A stretch of 64,000 nt of DNA from Treponema brennaborense (GCA_023666275.1 JAMPCJ010000011.1:25223-89222), one strand, 5' to 3'; counted from the stretch's first letter, positions 15,619 through 25,353 are shown. Numbers and translations: made by a program. The notes: a model not told the origin generated them from the sequence alone.

Positions 15619-16044
15619 GTGAACGATGAAATTCAGGCGGGCAGCGCGGCAATGTTAAATTCCGCGCGGAAACATCGAACAAATGCGGCAAAACGGCGGG
15701 GAAACGAGGGCGAACAAAAAGCCGCGGAGTTTCTGCGCCGCAGCGGATACACTATTATAGAAAGGAACTGGAGGACGCAAAGCGGCGAAATCGATATTAT
15801 CGCGGAAAAAGACGGCGTAATTGTATTTGCGGAAGTCAAAACGCTGCCGTCCGGACTGCCGCAGACGCTTGAGCACGTACTGGGAACAGCAAAACAGCAA
15901 AAAATTATTGAAACAGCTAAATGTTTTCTGTCTAAACATCGACAATATAATAACAGGCTCATCAGGTTTGATGCGCTTGTCATTGATATGCCGGATTTTC
16001 CGCCGATATATCATATCGCTGATGCTTTTTCGGAGCTGACATGA
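15619..16044 (+). CDS. UPF0102/YraN family nuclease-like protein
   Basis: About 141 residues from a GTG at 15619 with a GGAG site upstream; the frame stays open further 5', and ATG 15652 is another candidate. The family core is RRGNEGEQKAAEFLRRSGYTIIERNWR, then GEIDIIAEKDGVIVFAEVK, which carries the PD-(D/E)XK-like catalytic pattern (E, D, E-V-K), and later IRFDALVID. YraN proteins resemble Holliday-junction-resolvase folds, with function unproven. Its location after the rplS/FlhB-like genes matches other treponemes. The stop overlaps the next small gene by 4 bases. Confidence 0.88.
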   Translation: MNDEIQAGSAAMLNSARKHRTNAAKRRGNEGEQKAAEFLRRSGYTIIERNWRTQSGEIDIIAEKDGVIVFAEVKTLPSGLPQTLEHVLGTAKQQKIIETAKCFLSKHRQYNNRLIRFDALVIDMPDFPPIYHIADAFSELT

Positions 16045-16229
16045 AAACTGCTGACACCCTATACCTTGACAAATCCGCTGTTCCCGCACGCATACTCGAA
16101 CTGCGCATGAAAATTCGGGACGAAACATATATAACGAGCGCGGTTCATCGGATTGCGCTTGTGCTGAGCCGTCAATTGGTCGAAGACAAAAATTATCTTG
16201 ATCAGAAAAACAAGCAAATAAAACCATAA
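16041..16229 (+). CDS. Small hypothetical protein
   Basis: A 62-residue charged protein (MKTADTLYLDKSAVPARILELRMKI...) with two amphipathic helices predicted by eye and no membrane segment or motif that I recognise. Its ATG overlaps the YraN stop (ATGA) and the next gene begins 13 bases later, so it is part of an operon and likely real. No function can be proposed. Confidence 0.6.
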   Translation: MKTADTLYLDKSAVPARILELRMKIRDETYITSAVHRIALVLSRQLVEDKNYLDQKNKQIKP

Positions 16230-16242
16230 CGGAGTTTCTATA

Positions 16243-16734
16243 ATGGAACAGAAAAGAAACAGGCAGAACAAAAAACAAACAGCGGCAAACAGGCGCAATG
16301 AAGACAGTCAGTCGAGAAAAAACGATGCACATCAGAATTCGGGCTCATTTCAGTCAAAACAAAACAAAAACAGAACGCGGAATTTTTATTCGGCACCTGC
16401 CGAAAGCAGCATAAGCGAAAAACCGGTTTTGCGCAGTTTTATATGCACACGATGTTCAAAACCGATAACGGATTTATCCGCAGCTCTTGCGGAAAAAGAA
16501 AGCGGAGAACCGATTCATTTCGACTGCGTGCTTGAATTCTTAAAACAGCAGGAACCTTTGAAAACCAACGAAAAATTGATATACATAGGCCAGGGCAGAT
16601 TTGCCGTCGCATATTTTGAAAATCCTCATGATTTGCGCCATTTTTCCATCAGAAAAATTATAGAATGGGAAGAACGTGATAAAAAATATGATTGGCGTTC
16701 GGAAATAAGCAGCCGCTACAGTCAAGTAAAATAA
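16243..16734 (+). CDS. Hypothetical protein with C4/C3H-type zinc-binding pattern
   Basis: A 163-residue protein. Residues 1-60 are very polar and basic, rich in Asn, Gln, Lys and Arg (likely disordered, possibly nucleic-acid binding). Then ICTRCSKPITDLSAALAEKESGEPIHFDCVLEFL gives Cys-X2-Cys ... His-X2-Cys, a plausible zinc knuckle, followed by a compact domain ending IIEWEERDKKYDWR. A GGAG ribosome site precedes the ATG. It is the last gene of the ribosomal/flagellar-like run. I know no characterised homologue. Confidence 0.65.
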   Translation: MEQKRNRQNKKQTAANRRNEDSQSRKNDAHQNSGSFQSKQNKNRTRNFYSAPAESSISEKPVLRSFICTRCSKPITDLSAALAEKESGEPIHFDCVLEFLKQQEPLKTNEKLIYIGQGRFAVAYFENPHDLRHFSIRKIIEWEERDKKYDWRSEISSRYSQVK

Positions 16735-16871
16735 TACAAACAATTCGAAGGCGGTAATTTTCCGCCGATGCCGTCCCAGTCTAATGACCGCCGAAGAATT
16801 TTTCCGCAAGAACGCAGAAACAGCTTATAATCGAAAAATTTGTTTGATTTTTTAAGAATATCAAAGACGCT

Positions 16872-19217
16872 TCAGCGCTGCTTATGCAAATCGGACACGC
16901 AGACAATGTCATAGCCTGCATCTTTTGCCGCGCTGATAAGCAAATCCAATTTATCGTACAAATAATCACGGCGGATACCGCCGCTCACACCGATTGAAAC
17001 CGGTATTACGGCGCCGTCATGCAGCGCAGCAGCAAGATTATCTATCATTGCGGCTGCCGATACATACACGCCGTCATTACAGGCGGCAGCTTCCAGCGTT
17101 ACGGTGTCGCCGGGCAGAAGATTTCCGTGAATATATCGATAGCCGGACTGTTCCCCTGCACGCGCAATCATATCATTGTAATAATAGTACGGCGTGTGCC
17201 ACAAAAGCGCAAGTTCCGTTCCCGTCAGTGCAAAAAAATCATCTTCGTTGCGGGCCAATCCGCGGCGAATAAATGTTTCGTCTATTTTATAATTTTCGGA
17301 GTCGAGCGGAAATGCCGCGTAAAAAAGGGATGCACATTCATGCCCCGCCGATGCGATTTCCTTTGCCGCAGACGGAAACCGGCGCAAAAATTCTCCGTTT
17401 ATGAAAAATGTCGCCCGCAGACGGTATTTTCGCAACGAAGCCAGCACCGCCGTTACACCGTCGGCACAATCTAGCGCATCAAACACAAGTGCAATCCGCG
17501 GACGGCGAAGCGTATTGTGCAGCGCGGTATCAGGGAACAACGGAATGTTTGAGCTCACCGCCGAAAGGCTTCTGGCGTATAATGCATTTTTATACAGCAC
17601 ATTGGGACTTGCGCCGATAAATACGCGGTAAGAATCGTTCGACAAAGACTGTTTCCTTGTTATCGGCCGATTTGACGCATTCCACACATTGCGCGTTTCA
17701 TCATATAAATAATATCCGCTTGCGTTTCCTGCCGCTATTTTTCCGTTTGCATTGTCCCAGGCATATCTGGGCGCCGATGAAAGCAGCAGCACGGAATGAA
17801 CACCCGAAGAAACATTCCATTCCCGAATCGTTTCTTCGCCGCCGACATACATAACAGCCGGCGATGCCCAGGTGAATGATACCGGACGCTCATTTGAAAA
17901 AACCGCGTTTTGTTTCCAGCTGCGCAAATCGTACACATACAGCGCTTTTTCGCCGGCAAACGCAAGCTGCTTTTTATCGGGAGATATCAGCGGCTTTGAA
18001 ACAGACGGCGGAAGCGGAAGCGCCGAAAAATACCGATTGCCGCGCGAAGTATCTTCTGCCAATTTGTACGCGTAACTGCGGGTGCCGCCGCTGCCGGATA
18101 ATTCCAGCCATATATAAGGAATTTGTTTTTCATTGTTTTTTTTGCCGCTTTCCTCGGCGGCCGGAGTCCAGAACACAGAAAAGTTCACAGCGGTTCCCGG
18201 AATATTTACAAACGGATACGAAAACAGCGCCGAAGCAGAACCGAAATCCATGCTGCCTGTTTCCAAGTACCACAATGTCCGCCCGGACTGCGCAAGCACA
18301 ACAGCGCTGCCGTTTTCATTTGTCCAAAATCTATCCGCTGTGCCGTCGAATGAATACGGAAGCCGCCCGATGATGCGTCCGGCACCGACAAGTTCCGAAT
18401 ACAGCGCCCGCGTGTACAATTCATTTGCCGGAATTGCATAGACGATTTCATTTGAAATATATATAAGCAGTTTCGGCGAAGCCCAAAACAAGCAGCGGAT
18501 TGTCCCCTGCCCTATTTGCCGATAAAAATCGGGAATTTCCGTAACGGGAGATTTCCCTCGGACATCAAGAAAATACAAGATGCCGTTTTTTTCGTACGTA
18601 ACAACAGAAGAATCCGGCGCCCACAGAACCGGCACCGTGTCAAAAGAATATTCTATGTCAGGCGAAAGTATATACACGCTGCCCGTTGCGGCTTCTGTCA
18701 GGATGAGATCTCCGGAAGCCGCAGTTTTTTTTCGGACAGAACAAATCCATTTTCCGTCGGGACTGACAGAAAGCCGATTAAGCCGCCGGTCTTCAAGCGG
18801 AATAAAACGTTCCTCGTGGACCGCAAGTTCCGAGGGGCGTTCAACCCAGCGCAGCTGCTTTTCGTCCGTATAATAATGTGCAGTTCCGTAGCGGTTTCTG
18901 ATTTGCAGAACTGTGCCGCCGTGCAGAATTTCCATTGACTGCGGATAACAAGTAATCAGTTTGGGATTGGGCTTTTTTGCGCCGGGAATATTTTGATGCG
19001 GCGGCTGATTTAAATCGTACACAAAAAGGCTTTTATATGATTCATCCGCTCCTTCCGAATGTTCCGCCGAAAAAAGCAGTCTGTTTTCGCTGTTGAGATC
19101 GAGATCGGAAAACGAAACCTGCGCGTTCAGCCGATGCGCCGCAAAAAACATATCGAAAAATCCCGCGGCAGCGCACATAAGAAACAAGCGGCATTTTATC
19201 TTTGCGGAATGCTTCAT
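16872..19217 (-). CDS. Secreted beta-propeller protein with degenerate polysaccharide-deacetylase domain
   Basis: A 781-residue protein with a signal peptide (KIKCRLFLMCAAAGFFDMFFAAHRLNAQ). Residues ~35-550 contain repeated SPDGK-W and PDKKQLAFAGEKALYVYDLRSW strands typical of WD40/TolB-like propellers. Residues ~575-781 follow the NodB polysaccharide-deacetylase pattern (RIALVFDALDC, LRATFFINGEFLRRF, SAGHECASLFYAAF, LLWHTPYYYYN) but metal and catalytic residues are changed: the usual DDG is DAL and both metal His of the H-T-x-x-H motif are Leu/Ala. It may bind rather than hydrolyse glycan. Its start overlaps the upstream zinc-ribbon gene by 4 bases. Confidence 0.75.
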   Translation of the reverse strand: MKHSAKIKCRLFLMCAAAGFFDMFFAAHRLNAQVSFSDLDLNSENRLLFSAEHSEGADESYKSLFVYDLNQPPHQNIPGAKKPNPKLITCYPQSMEILHGGTVLQIRNRYGTAHYYTDEKQLRWVERPSELAVHEERFIPLEDRRLNRLSVSPDGKWICSVRKKTAASGDLILTEAATGSVYILSPDIEYSFDTVPVLWAPDSSVVTYEKNGILYFLDVRGKSPVTEIPDFYRQIGQGTIRCLFWASPKLLIYISNEIVYAIPANELYTRALYSELVGAGRIIGRLPYSFDGTADRFWTNENGSAVVLAQSGRTLWYLETGSMDFGSASALFSYPFVNIPGTAVNFSVFWTPAAEESGKKNNEKQIPYIWLELSGSGGTRSYAYKLAEDTSRGNRYFSALPLPPSVSKPLISPDKKQLAFAGEKALYVYDLRSWKQNAVFSNERPVSFTWASPAVMYVGGEETIREWNVSSGVHSVLLLSSAPRYAWDNANGKIAAGNASGYYLYDETRNVWNASNRPITRKQSLSNDSYRVFIGASPNVLYKNALYARSLSAVSSNIPLFPDTALHNTLRRPRIALVFDALDCADGVTAVLASLRKYRLRATFFINGEFLRRFPSAAKEIASAGHECASLFYAAFPLDSENYKIDETFIRRGLARNEDDFFALTGTELALLWHTPYYYYNDMIARAGEQSGYRYIHGNLLPGDTVTLEAAACNDGVYVSAAAMIDNLAAALHDGAVIPVSIGVSGGIRRDYLYDKLDLLISAAKDAGYDIVCVSDLHKQR

Positions 19218-19465
19218 TCTGAAATCTCCAGCCGCAGCAGGATGTGAGAAATTTCTTCCTCAAGCGCATCGAGAGAACGGCCGATACGCTCAAGCCGCTT
19301 GCGGCACTCCGAAGATTGAAGCTGTTCAAGCCGTTCAAATACGACGGGATCGATGTGCGCACCGGCCTCCGATTTTTCCGACTGCGGCGTGCCGCACCAC
19401 GGGCAATACATAAACTGCTTTTCTATCGTTTTTCCGCATGACCGGCACACAGCAACCGCCTGCAT
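19214..19465 (-). CDS. Zinc-ribbon coiled-coil protein
   Basis: An 83-residue protein. CRSCGK-TIEKQFMYCPWCG is a two-knuckle zinc ribbon (Cys-X2-Cys ... Cys-X2-Cys), followed by a helix with heptad-like Leu/Ile spacing (ERLEQLQSSECRKRLERIGRSLDALEEEI) likely to form a coiled coil. A GAGG site lies upstream, and its stop overlaps the start of the propeller/deacetylase gene. It may be a small adaptor, but no function is known to me. Confidence 0.75.
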   Translation of the reverse strand: MQAVAVCRSCGKTIEKQFMYCPWCGTPQSEKSEAGAHIDPVVFERLEQLQSSECRKRLERIGRSLDALEEEISHILLRLEISE

Positions 19466-19476
19466 GGCATAACCTC

Positions 19477-20730
19477 TTATTTATTCAGCACAGATAACGG
19501 CGATACCAATTTTCCGTTCTTATACACAGTAAAATGCAGATGAGGACCGGTGGAATAACCGGTACTTCCTACAAGTCCGATTTTGTCCCCCTGATTGACA
19601 TACTGTCCTGTCCGCACCGTGTATTTCTGCATGTGCGCATATAATGTTTGGTATCCTTTTCCATGTGTAAGTATAACATAATATCCGTAAATATTGTTGT
19701 ATCCCGTCAGCGCAACACGTCCGCCTTTTGAAGCAAGAATAGGAGAACCGGCGGGCGCTGCCATATCAATGCCGGTATGATTCGACGTTACGCCGGTAAA
19801 CGGATCCGCGCGCGTTCCGAACGGCGAGGTCAGTCGCCAGGCAACTTTCAGCGGACTTCTGAACACTTCGCCGAGTGCATCGCGAAGCGTTTCTCTGTCA
19901 AGCTGCGCGCCGGGAATAAACAATCGCGAACCTTCTTGCAAGATATCCGAATCAAGATCATTGACATCAAGCAGCATTTCGACGGAAACATTGTACTTTG
20001 CGGCAATTTCCGTAAGCGACTGTCCCGCATTTACCGTATGAAACATGCCGTCTATTGAAGGAATCTGCAATTTCTGTCCCGCATACAAACGCTTGACGTT
20101 TTCTATATTATTCACGGCAATCAGCGTCGAAATATTTGCAAGACCGAACTGCTTTGAAATATTGGAAATATTATCGCCCGATTTTACCGTATATTCCGTA
20201 AAACGGACGGCTTCCGGCAGGAGCGGTTTTTCGGAAACAGTTTCCAAACTGTCAAGATTTTCGCTGTCGTCAAAATCATCAGGCGGCAATTGCAGCGCAA
20301 ATATCCGCATCGCCGCATCAAGCGCCGTTTCCTGCGATTCTTTGCAGGCATCGAAGCGCACCGGCGCAAAACGCGGCAGCAAAGCATTCACCGCATACGG
20401 AATAATGAACGAACACACATACAGGCACGCAAGAGCGGCAAAAATATATTTCCCCTGCCGCGCATATACCGATAATCTGCGGACCATTTTAGCTGCTTCT
20501 GTTTTCAGCTGCGCCGCATCGATATCAAAAGCGCCGCGCAAATGCAGACGGCGCACGGCTGACACGGCATTTTTTTCGTTCAGCATGCTTCTTTTCGGGC
20601 GCAGATGAAACGTGCCGTCTGCGCCGACAGCGTATTTGTCCCGAAATATATTTTTTTCAAACAAAAAACGGCGGGCGAAATGTTTTTGTCCGGAATATTT
20701 GCCTTGCCGCTCATAACTGATAATTTCCAT
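19477..20730 (-). CDS. LysM / M23 peptidoglycan endopeptidase-like protein
   Basis: About 417 residues from ATG 20730 (MEIISYERQ...). A single transmembrane segment occurs near residues 120-138 (YIFAALACLYVCSFIIPYAVNAL). Two LysM modules follow (YTVKSGDNISNISKQFGLANISTLIAVNN... and HTVNAGQSLTEIAAKYNVSVEMLLDVND). The C-terminal M23 domain has SPFGTRADPFTG..NHTGIDMAAPAGSPI and YGYYVILTHGKGYQTLYAHM..GPHLHF, in which the H-x4-D, H-x-H zinc ligands are retained, so it should cleave peptide cross-links in the periplasm. A longer reading to 20838 would overlap the divergent signal peptidase gene, so I prefer the internal start. Confidence 0.9.
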   Translation of the reverse strand: MEIISYERQGKYSGQKHFARRFLFEKNIFRDKYAVGADGTFHLRPKRSMLNEKNAVSAVRRLHLRGAFDIDAAQLKTEAAKMVRRLSVYARQGKYIFAALACLYVCSFIIPYAVNALLPRFAPVRFDACKESQETALDAAMRIFALQLPPDDFDDSENLDSLETVSEKPLLPEAVRFTEYTVKSGDNISNISKQFGLANISTLIAVNNIENVKRLYAGQKLQIPSIDGMFHTVNAGQSLTEIAAKYNVSVEMLLDVNDLDSDILQEGSRLFIPGAQLDRETLRDALGEVFRSPLKVAWRLTSPFGTRADPFTGVTSNHTGIDMAAPAGSPILASKGGRVALTGYNNIYGYYVILTHGKGYQTLYAHMQKYTVRTGQYVNQGDKIGLVGSTGYSTGPHLHFTVYKNGKLVSPLSVLNK

Positions 20731-20740
20731 GCTTTTACTA

Positions 20741-20769
20741 TCGACATAAAAACCTGTCGGTATTAGAAT
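20741..20769 (+). promoter_or_regulatory. Promoter of lepB; predicted leaderless start
   Basis: -35 TCGACA (20741-20746), 17-base spacer, -10 TAGAAT (20764-20769). The -10 ends 8 bases before ATG 20778, so transcription would begin about 2 bases before the start codon. No ribosome site fits. Confidence 0.55.
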
Positions 20770-20777
20770 AACCGTTG

Positions 20778-21293
20778 ATGAAGCGGCGGCTTTTTTTTCC
20801 GATTTTGATTTTTGCATCGGTGTGCGCAGGACTTGCACTCAGATGGTTTGTTTTCGATATTCTCGTTGTTTCAGGCAATTCCATGTATCCTGCCTGCAAA
20901 AACGGTTCGCGCATAGCGGTAAATAAACTGGCATACGGTCTGGGCAATCCGTTTTCGGGACGGCTGCTTGTCAAATGGGCGGAACCGCAATTGAACGATA
21001 TCGTTATTTATTTGCATGACAATAAAATCGTCGTAAAACGCTGCCTCGGAACGACGGGAATGCCTCTTTCTTTTTCCGAGAATTCGGTATATAGTGCAGA
21101 TATTTATATGATGAAAACACCGAACGGCAGCATTCCGCTTTCAGCCGAACAGTACCGAATGATCAAAAACAGCCCGGAAGTTCCGCAAAACAGAATTCTT
21201 GCCGTCGGAGATAATTACGAACAATCCATAGATTCGCGGAATTACGGCTTTGTTTCCGCAGACTGCATTCTGGGGAAAGTGTTATGCCGATAA
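20778..21293 (+). CDS. lepB: Signal peptidase I
   Basis: A 171-residue S26A peptidase that removes signal peptides at the outer face of the inner membrane. One N-terminal membrane anchor (LFFPILIFASVCAGLALRWFVF), box B VVSGNSMYPAC with catalytic Ser35, box D IVVKRCLG with general-base Lys87, and box E AVGDNYEQSIDSRNYGFVS. It is of compact, minimal size. The first codon could be TTG 20775 or ATG 20778; neither has a ribosome site, in line with the very close promoter. The PBP gene starts within its last codons. Confidence 0.92.
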   Translation: MKRRLFFPILIFASVCAGLALRWFVFDILVVSGNSMYPACKNGSRIAVNKLAYGLGNPFSGRLLVKWAEPQLNDIVIYLHDNKIVVKRCLGTTGMPLSFSENSVYSADIYMMKTPNGSIPLSAEQYRMIKNSPEVPQNRILAVGDNYEQSIDSRNYGFVSADCILGKVLCR

Positions 21294-23167
21294 ATTCATT
21301 TTATTCGAAAAAGCGGCTCGGCGTTATATTTGTGTGTCTGACGGCATTCGCGCTGTACATTGTTTTCAATTACGGAAAACTCGCGTTTGTTCCGGAATTA
21401 ACACAGACAGCCGCTCCCGCGGAAACCGAACGCGGCGCCATTTTGGACAGAAACGGAAAACCGCTTGCCGTTCAAACCGATTTTTATAATTTTATCATAA
21501 CGCCGTCCTCATTTACCGACAAGCAAATAGATGCCGCCGCGCAGCTTTTTGCGCCGCCGCTGCAGATGAGTGCCGAACAGATAGCCGGCATTATCCGCAG
21601 TTCGCCGCCGGAATTCGCATATCTGAAAAAAAAAATCGATCAAAATGCTTACGAACAGCTTTCTGCCATTATCAAAGAACACGGCATAAAAGGACTGCGC
21701 TTCGATAAAGTGCATGGAAGAATTTATCCCGAAAACTCGCTTGCTTCGCATGCGGTCGGCTGGATGGGCGACGACGGGAAAGGACTTTCCGGCATCGAAT
21801 ATTCAATGCAGCAGACGCTTGCCCCTGCCGCAGCAAAACCATCTGTTCCCGATGTGCAGCACGGCAAAGATATTTATCTGACAATAGACGCGAATTTGCA
21901 GTACAAACTCGACAAAGTTATGCGCGAAACGCTGGCTTCCACACAGGCGGAAAGCCTTATGCTTATCGCGGCATCGGCAAAAACGGGAGAAATACTTTCA
22001 TATATCAGCCTGCCGGAAGTCAATCTCAATTCTTATCCTGCCGCAACAGAAATCGAACGGCTCGACAGACCGACAAATATTGCCTATGAACCGGGCTCCG
22101 TATTCAAGATTTTTTCCGTTGCGGCAATAGTGTCGTCCGGCGGCGTAGCTCCGAATAATACATTTTTGTGCGACGGAAAATACGAAATACGCGGCGCCAA
22201 CGGGGAACTGATCCGTATTGCATGTCTTGAACATCACGGGTGGCTGTCGGCGCGGGAAGCTTTAAAATATTCATGCAACGATGTTATCGCGCAAATGAGC
22301 GAACATATTACAGCAGAAGCGCTTATCGATTACTGCAGGGCATTCGGTTTCGGTTCAAAGACCGGCATAGAACTTTCCGGAGAAACGCGGGGCTTGCTCA
22401 GAAATCCGTCTGATGCGCTCTGGTCCGGACGTTCAAAACCGACTATCGCAATGGGTCAGGAAATAAGCGTTTCCGCGGTGCAGATGGTGCAGGCCACCAC
22501 TGCGCTCGCAAACAAAGGCATTCCGGTACAAATTACGCTTATATCGAAAATCGTCAGCCACGGCGGCACGGCGGAATACATACATAAGCCGCAGTTCAAG
22601 AACCGCATCATCAGCGAACAAGTGGCGCAGTATTTGCTCAGCTGCATGGAAACAACGGCAAAAGAAGGAACCGGCAGACGTGCGTCTTTGGGCGACATAT
22701 CTATCGGCGTAAAAACAGGAACGGCACAGATGATTGACAAAGAAAGCGGAAAATACAGTCAAACGGATTTTCTTTCAAACTGTATGGCAGTATTTCCGAT
22801 AGAGGATCCGCAAATTGTTCTGTACATTGTCATCACAAAAGCAAAGGGAGAAACCTATTCGGGACGTATTGTCGCGCCGGTTATAGCAAACGCGGCGGAT
22901 ATTATCATCGATCACCTGGGATTGGCGCGGGCAAATGCGGCATCGCTTGCCCATTCGGGACTTATTTCCGTAACGCAGGAAGCTCCCGTGTACATAACAG
23001 ATACAATTCCTGATTTTACAGGCTGCTCAAAACGCACACTTGCGCCGCTTTTGAAGCGCACGGATATTTCATTCATCATCAGCGGAGACGGCTGGGTTAT
23101 ATCACAGAATCCGCCGCCGGGAACGCCGGTAACGGAGAACATGACGGTTGAACTCATACTTGAATAA
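21284..23167 (+). CDS. Penicillin-binding protein 2 / FtsI-type transpeptidase with PASTA domain
   Basis: A 627-residue class B penicillin-binding protein. One N-terminal anchor (residues ~12-28), a dimerisation domain with ERGAILDRNGKPLA at ~50-63 and the transpeptidase with SVFK (Ser272, Lys275), SCN (330-332) and KTGT (477-480). A PASTA domain at ~565-627 ends in SQNPPPGTPVTENMTVELILE-like strand. It cross-links peptidoglycan in division or elongation; FtsI versus PBP2 cannot be settled, though a PASTA domain favours the division/SpoVD type. It overlaps lepB by 10 bases and the next gene by 20 bases. Confidence 0.93.
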   Translation: MPINSFYSKKRLGVIFVCLTAFALYIVFNYGKLAFVPELTQTAAPAETERGAILDRNGKPLAVQTDFYNFIITPSSFTDKQIDAAAQLFAPPLQMSAEQIAGIIRSSPPEFAYLKKKIDQNAYEQLSAIIKEHGIKGLRFDKVHGRIYPENSLASHAVGWMGDDGKGLSGIEYSMQQTLAPAAAKPSVPDVQHGKDIYLTIDANLQYKLDKVMRETLASTQAESLMLIAASAKTGEILSYISLPEVNLNSYPAATEIERLDRPTNIAYEPGSVFKIFSVAAIVSSGGVAPNNTFLCDGKYEIRGANGELIRIACLEHHGWLSAREALKYSCNDVIAQMSEHITAEALIDYCRAFGFGSKTGIELSGETRGLLRNPSDALWSGRSKPTIAMGQEISVSAVQMVQATTALANKGIPVQITLISKIVSHGGTAEYIHKPQFKNRIISEQVAQYLLSCMETTAKEGTGRRASLGDISIGVKTGTAQMIDKESGKYSQTDFLSNCMAVFPIEDPQIVLYIVITKAKGETYSGRIVAPVIANAADIIIDHLGLARANAASLAHSGLISVTQEAPVYITDTIPDFTGCSKRTLAPLLKRTDISFIISGDGWVISQNPPPGTPVTENMTVELILE

Positions 23168-25106
23168 AAATCTGCGGCTTTTCGAAAACAGGTTTCCGGA
23201 CTTATACAGCGAGCACAAAGATATTTTTTTGCAGGCACAAGCCGAATTAAACAGAAATTTCGACGAAGCAGCAATTCCTGCCGCTTCGCAATTGCTGCTT
23301 CCGTCATCGTGCGAATTGCTTGCGGCAAAATCCGGAGCCGTTACCCTAAAAGAAAACGGGCTGCTGCATCATTCTCTGTACGATCCCGAAAAAGAAGCTT
23401 TACGGCTGATACAAACGGCTTTTCCGCATAGTGCCGGCAGGGAACAAAACGGCAGCGCCCGCAGTGCAGACGATTCTCATACGGCAGGCGTATTTTCGGC
23501 GTTCGGACTCGGATACGCTGTCATCGAATATGCACGCCGCTTTCCGCAAAACACACTTGTCATCATAGAAACAGACGCGCGCCGCTTGATTCCCGCTTTT
23601 TTCTGCACAGACTGGACGCCGTTTTTTTCAAACGGCAGTATTATTTTTCTCGTCGGCGCGCCGCATGAAACAGTTATTGCTGTGCTGGAAAAAATCGGAA
23701 TCGAAAACTGCCGTTTTTTTTCATTGCCGGCGCAGACTGTTCACGCAGAATCATGGTTTTCTTCACTGCATACGCTGATTGAACGGAACCGGCAGAAAAA
23801 AGACATAAATGACCGCACGCGAGAGGTTTTTTCGCGGCTTTGGCTGCGCAATACCGCCGTAAACAGCCGTGAATATGCGCGGCTTTCAAGCATAGCGCCG
23901 CTGAAAAATTCCGCGGAAAATACGGACGCCTGCGTACTTGCGGCAGGACCGACACTTTCCGAAGTGCTTCCGTATCTTGCGGAAATAAAAAAGCGCGCAC
24001 TCGTTGTTTGCGTGGACACCGCTTTGCGCGCTTGTCTTTCCGTACATGTTCAGCCCGATGTTATTATGCTGTCGGATCCGCAATACTGGAATTCGCGGCA
24101 TATCGCAGGACTTTCCGCACCGGACAGCATATTGGTTACGGAAACAGCCGCATGGCCGTCCGTATTCCGTTTTCCGTGCAGGCAAATTTGTCTGTATGCT
24201 TCCCAATATCCTGTAGGAAAATACCTTGAACAGCAATTTGAAAAACGCGGATATCCATCGTACCCTCAGCTCGGCGCGGGCGGTTCCGTCGCCTCAACAG
24301 CATGGGATTTCGCCCGATTCGCAGGCTGCCGCGCAGTATATCTTGCGGGACTTGATTTGGGTTTTCCGAATCGGCAGACGCATATACGGGGAAGCACATT
24401 CGAAACAGCCGCCGCAGACAGCGCATCGCGCACAATTCCCGCAGAAACCGCAAACGCAGATGCTTTGCTCGGCGCATTTCCGTTTTACGGAAAAGATTAT
24501 CTCGGCAACGATATACTTACGGACAAACGCATGTCATTGTACGCATGGTGGTTCGAAAGCAAATGCGCGCAGTACAATAACTTCCGAACTTACACGCTCA
24601 CGCCGAAAAGCCTGAAAATTCCCGGCGTTCAAACAGCGCCGCTTGATGCGATTTTATCGCAAAAAGACCGCAGCAGCGAAACGGACATATTCCTGCAAAA
24701 ACGGATTCCGCACACCCAATTGATTTCGGCTGAAACGCTTGCGTGCATCACGGAAAATCTCGCCGAAAGCCTTCATGAATTAAACGGCATTGCTCATCAG
24801 TGCCTGCAGACATGCAAAAACGCGCTGGAAAATTCCAAGAAACAGGATCCTTCCGCGGCGGAACAAAAATCAGTGTTCCGCGCGCTAAGCGAATACGACA
24901 ACATTATTCTGCGCGCCGAATGTGCGGAAATAGCGGCGCTCGTATTTCCCGCTCGGCGGCAGCTTGAAAAAGCATACGCACGCATTTGCACCGATGAATC
25001 GGCATACCGCCAATCCGTCGGCAAAACAAAAATAACCTATGAACAAATCGCCGCATCAATTCAATACGCACTGAAAATTTTGCAAAAAAATGCGGGAATA
25101 TCCTAA
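23148..25106 (+). CDS. MptE-like (DUF115) motility-associated protein
   Basis: A 652-residue protein of the DUF115/MptE-like (Maf) family. The core at ~265-430 contains DACVLAAGPTLSEVLPYL, KKRALVVCVDTALRACLSVHVQPDVIMLSDPQYWNSRHIAG, YPQLGAGGSVASTAWDFARFAGCRAVYLAGLDLGFP, the usual nucleotide-sugar-binding-like segments; an N-terminal Rossmann-like ELxG region (AFGLGYAVIEYARRFP) precedes it and the C-terminus is helical. In flagellated bacteria Maf proteins transfer nonulosonic acids to flagellin, so a flagellar glycosylation role is possible. The probable start is TTG 23148 inside the PBP gene, giving a 20-base overlap; an exact start is uncertain. Confidence 0.8.
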   Translation: MNSYLNKNLRLFENRFPDLYSEHKDIFLQAQAELNRNFDEAAIPAASQLLLPSSCELLAAKSGAVTLKENGLLHHSLYDPEKEALRLIQTAFPHSAGREQNGSARSADDSHTAGVFSAFGLGYAVIEYARRFPQNTLVIIETDARRLIPAFFCTDWTPFFSNGSIIFLVGAPHETVIAVLEKIGIENCRFFSLPAQTVHAESWFSSLHTLIERNRQKKDINDRTREVFSRLWLRNTAVNSREYARLSSIAPLKNSAENTDACVLAAGPTLSEVLPYLAEIKKRALVVCVDTALRACLSVHVQPDVIMLSDPQYWNSRHIAGLSAPDSILVTETAAWPSVFRFPCRQICLYASQYPVGKYLEQQFEKRGYPSYPQLGAGGSVASTAWDFARFAGCRAVYLAGLDLGFPNRQTHIRGSTFETAAADSASRTIPAETANADALLGAFPFYGKDYLGNDILTDKRMSLYAWWFESKCAQYNNFRTYTLTPKSLKIPGVQTAPLDAILSQKDRSSETDIFLQKRIPHTQLISAETLACITENLAESLHELNGIAHQCLQTCKNALENSKKQDPSAAEQKSVFRALSEYDNIILRAECAEIAALVFPARRQLEKAYARICTDESAYRQSVGKTKITYEQIAASIQYALKILQKNAGIS

Positions 25107-25233
25107 AGTTCCGCTGATACAGCCCGATATTCATATTGTAAGGTTTACAAAAAAACAACGGCGGTTATACAGACATCCAGACGCCGCTGCTTTTTGTACA
25201 GGGAACTAAAATATTTTTATTTCCGCCTATGTA

Positions 25234-25270
25234 GCCGAAAAACAGTGTGAAGTTTTTCGGCTTTTTTTTT
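25234..25270 (+). terminator. Rho-independent terminator
   Basis: GCCGAAAAAC (25234-25243) and GTTTTTCGGC (25252-25261) form a perfect 10-bp stem with an 8-base loop followed by nine T. It ends the lepB-PBP-MptE-like operon. Confidence 0.85.
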
Positions 25271-25353
25271 ATACTTTTCGCGCCTTTCTCTCAAGAAGCA
25301 CGTCTTTTCTTCCGATAAATATACAGAAAGCCCGCAAAAGCGAAGGAGCGCGC

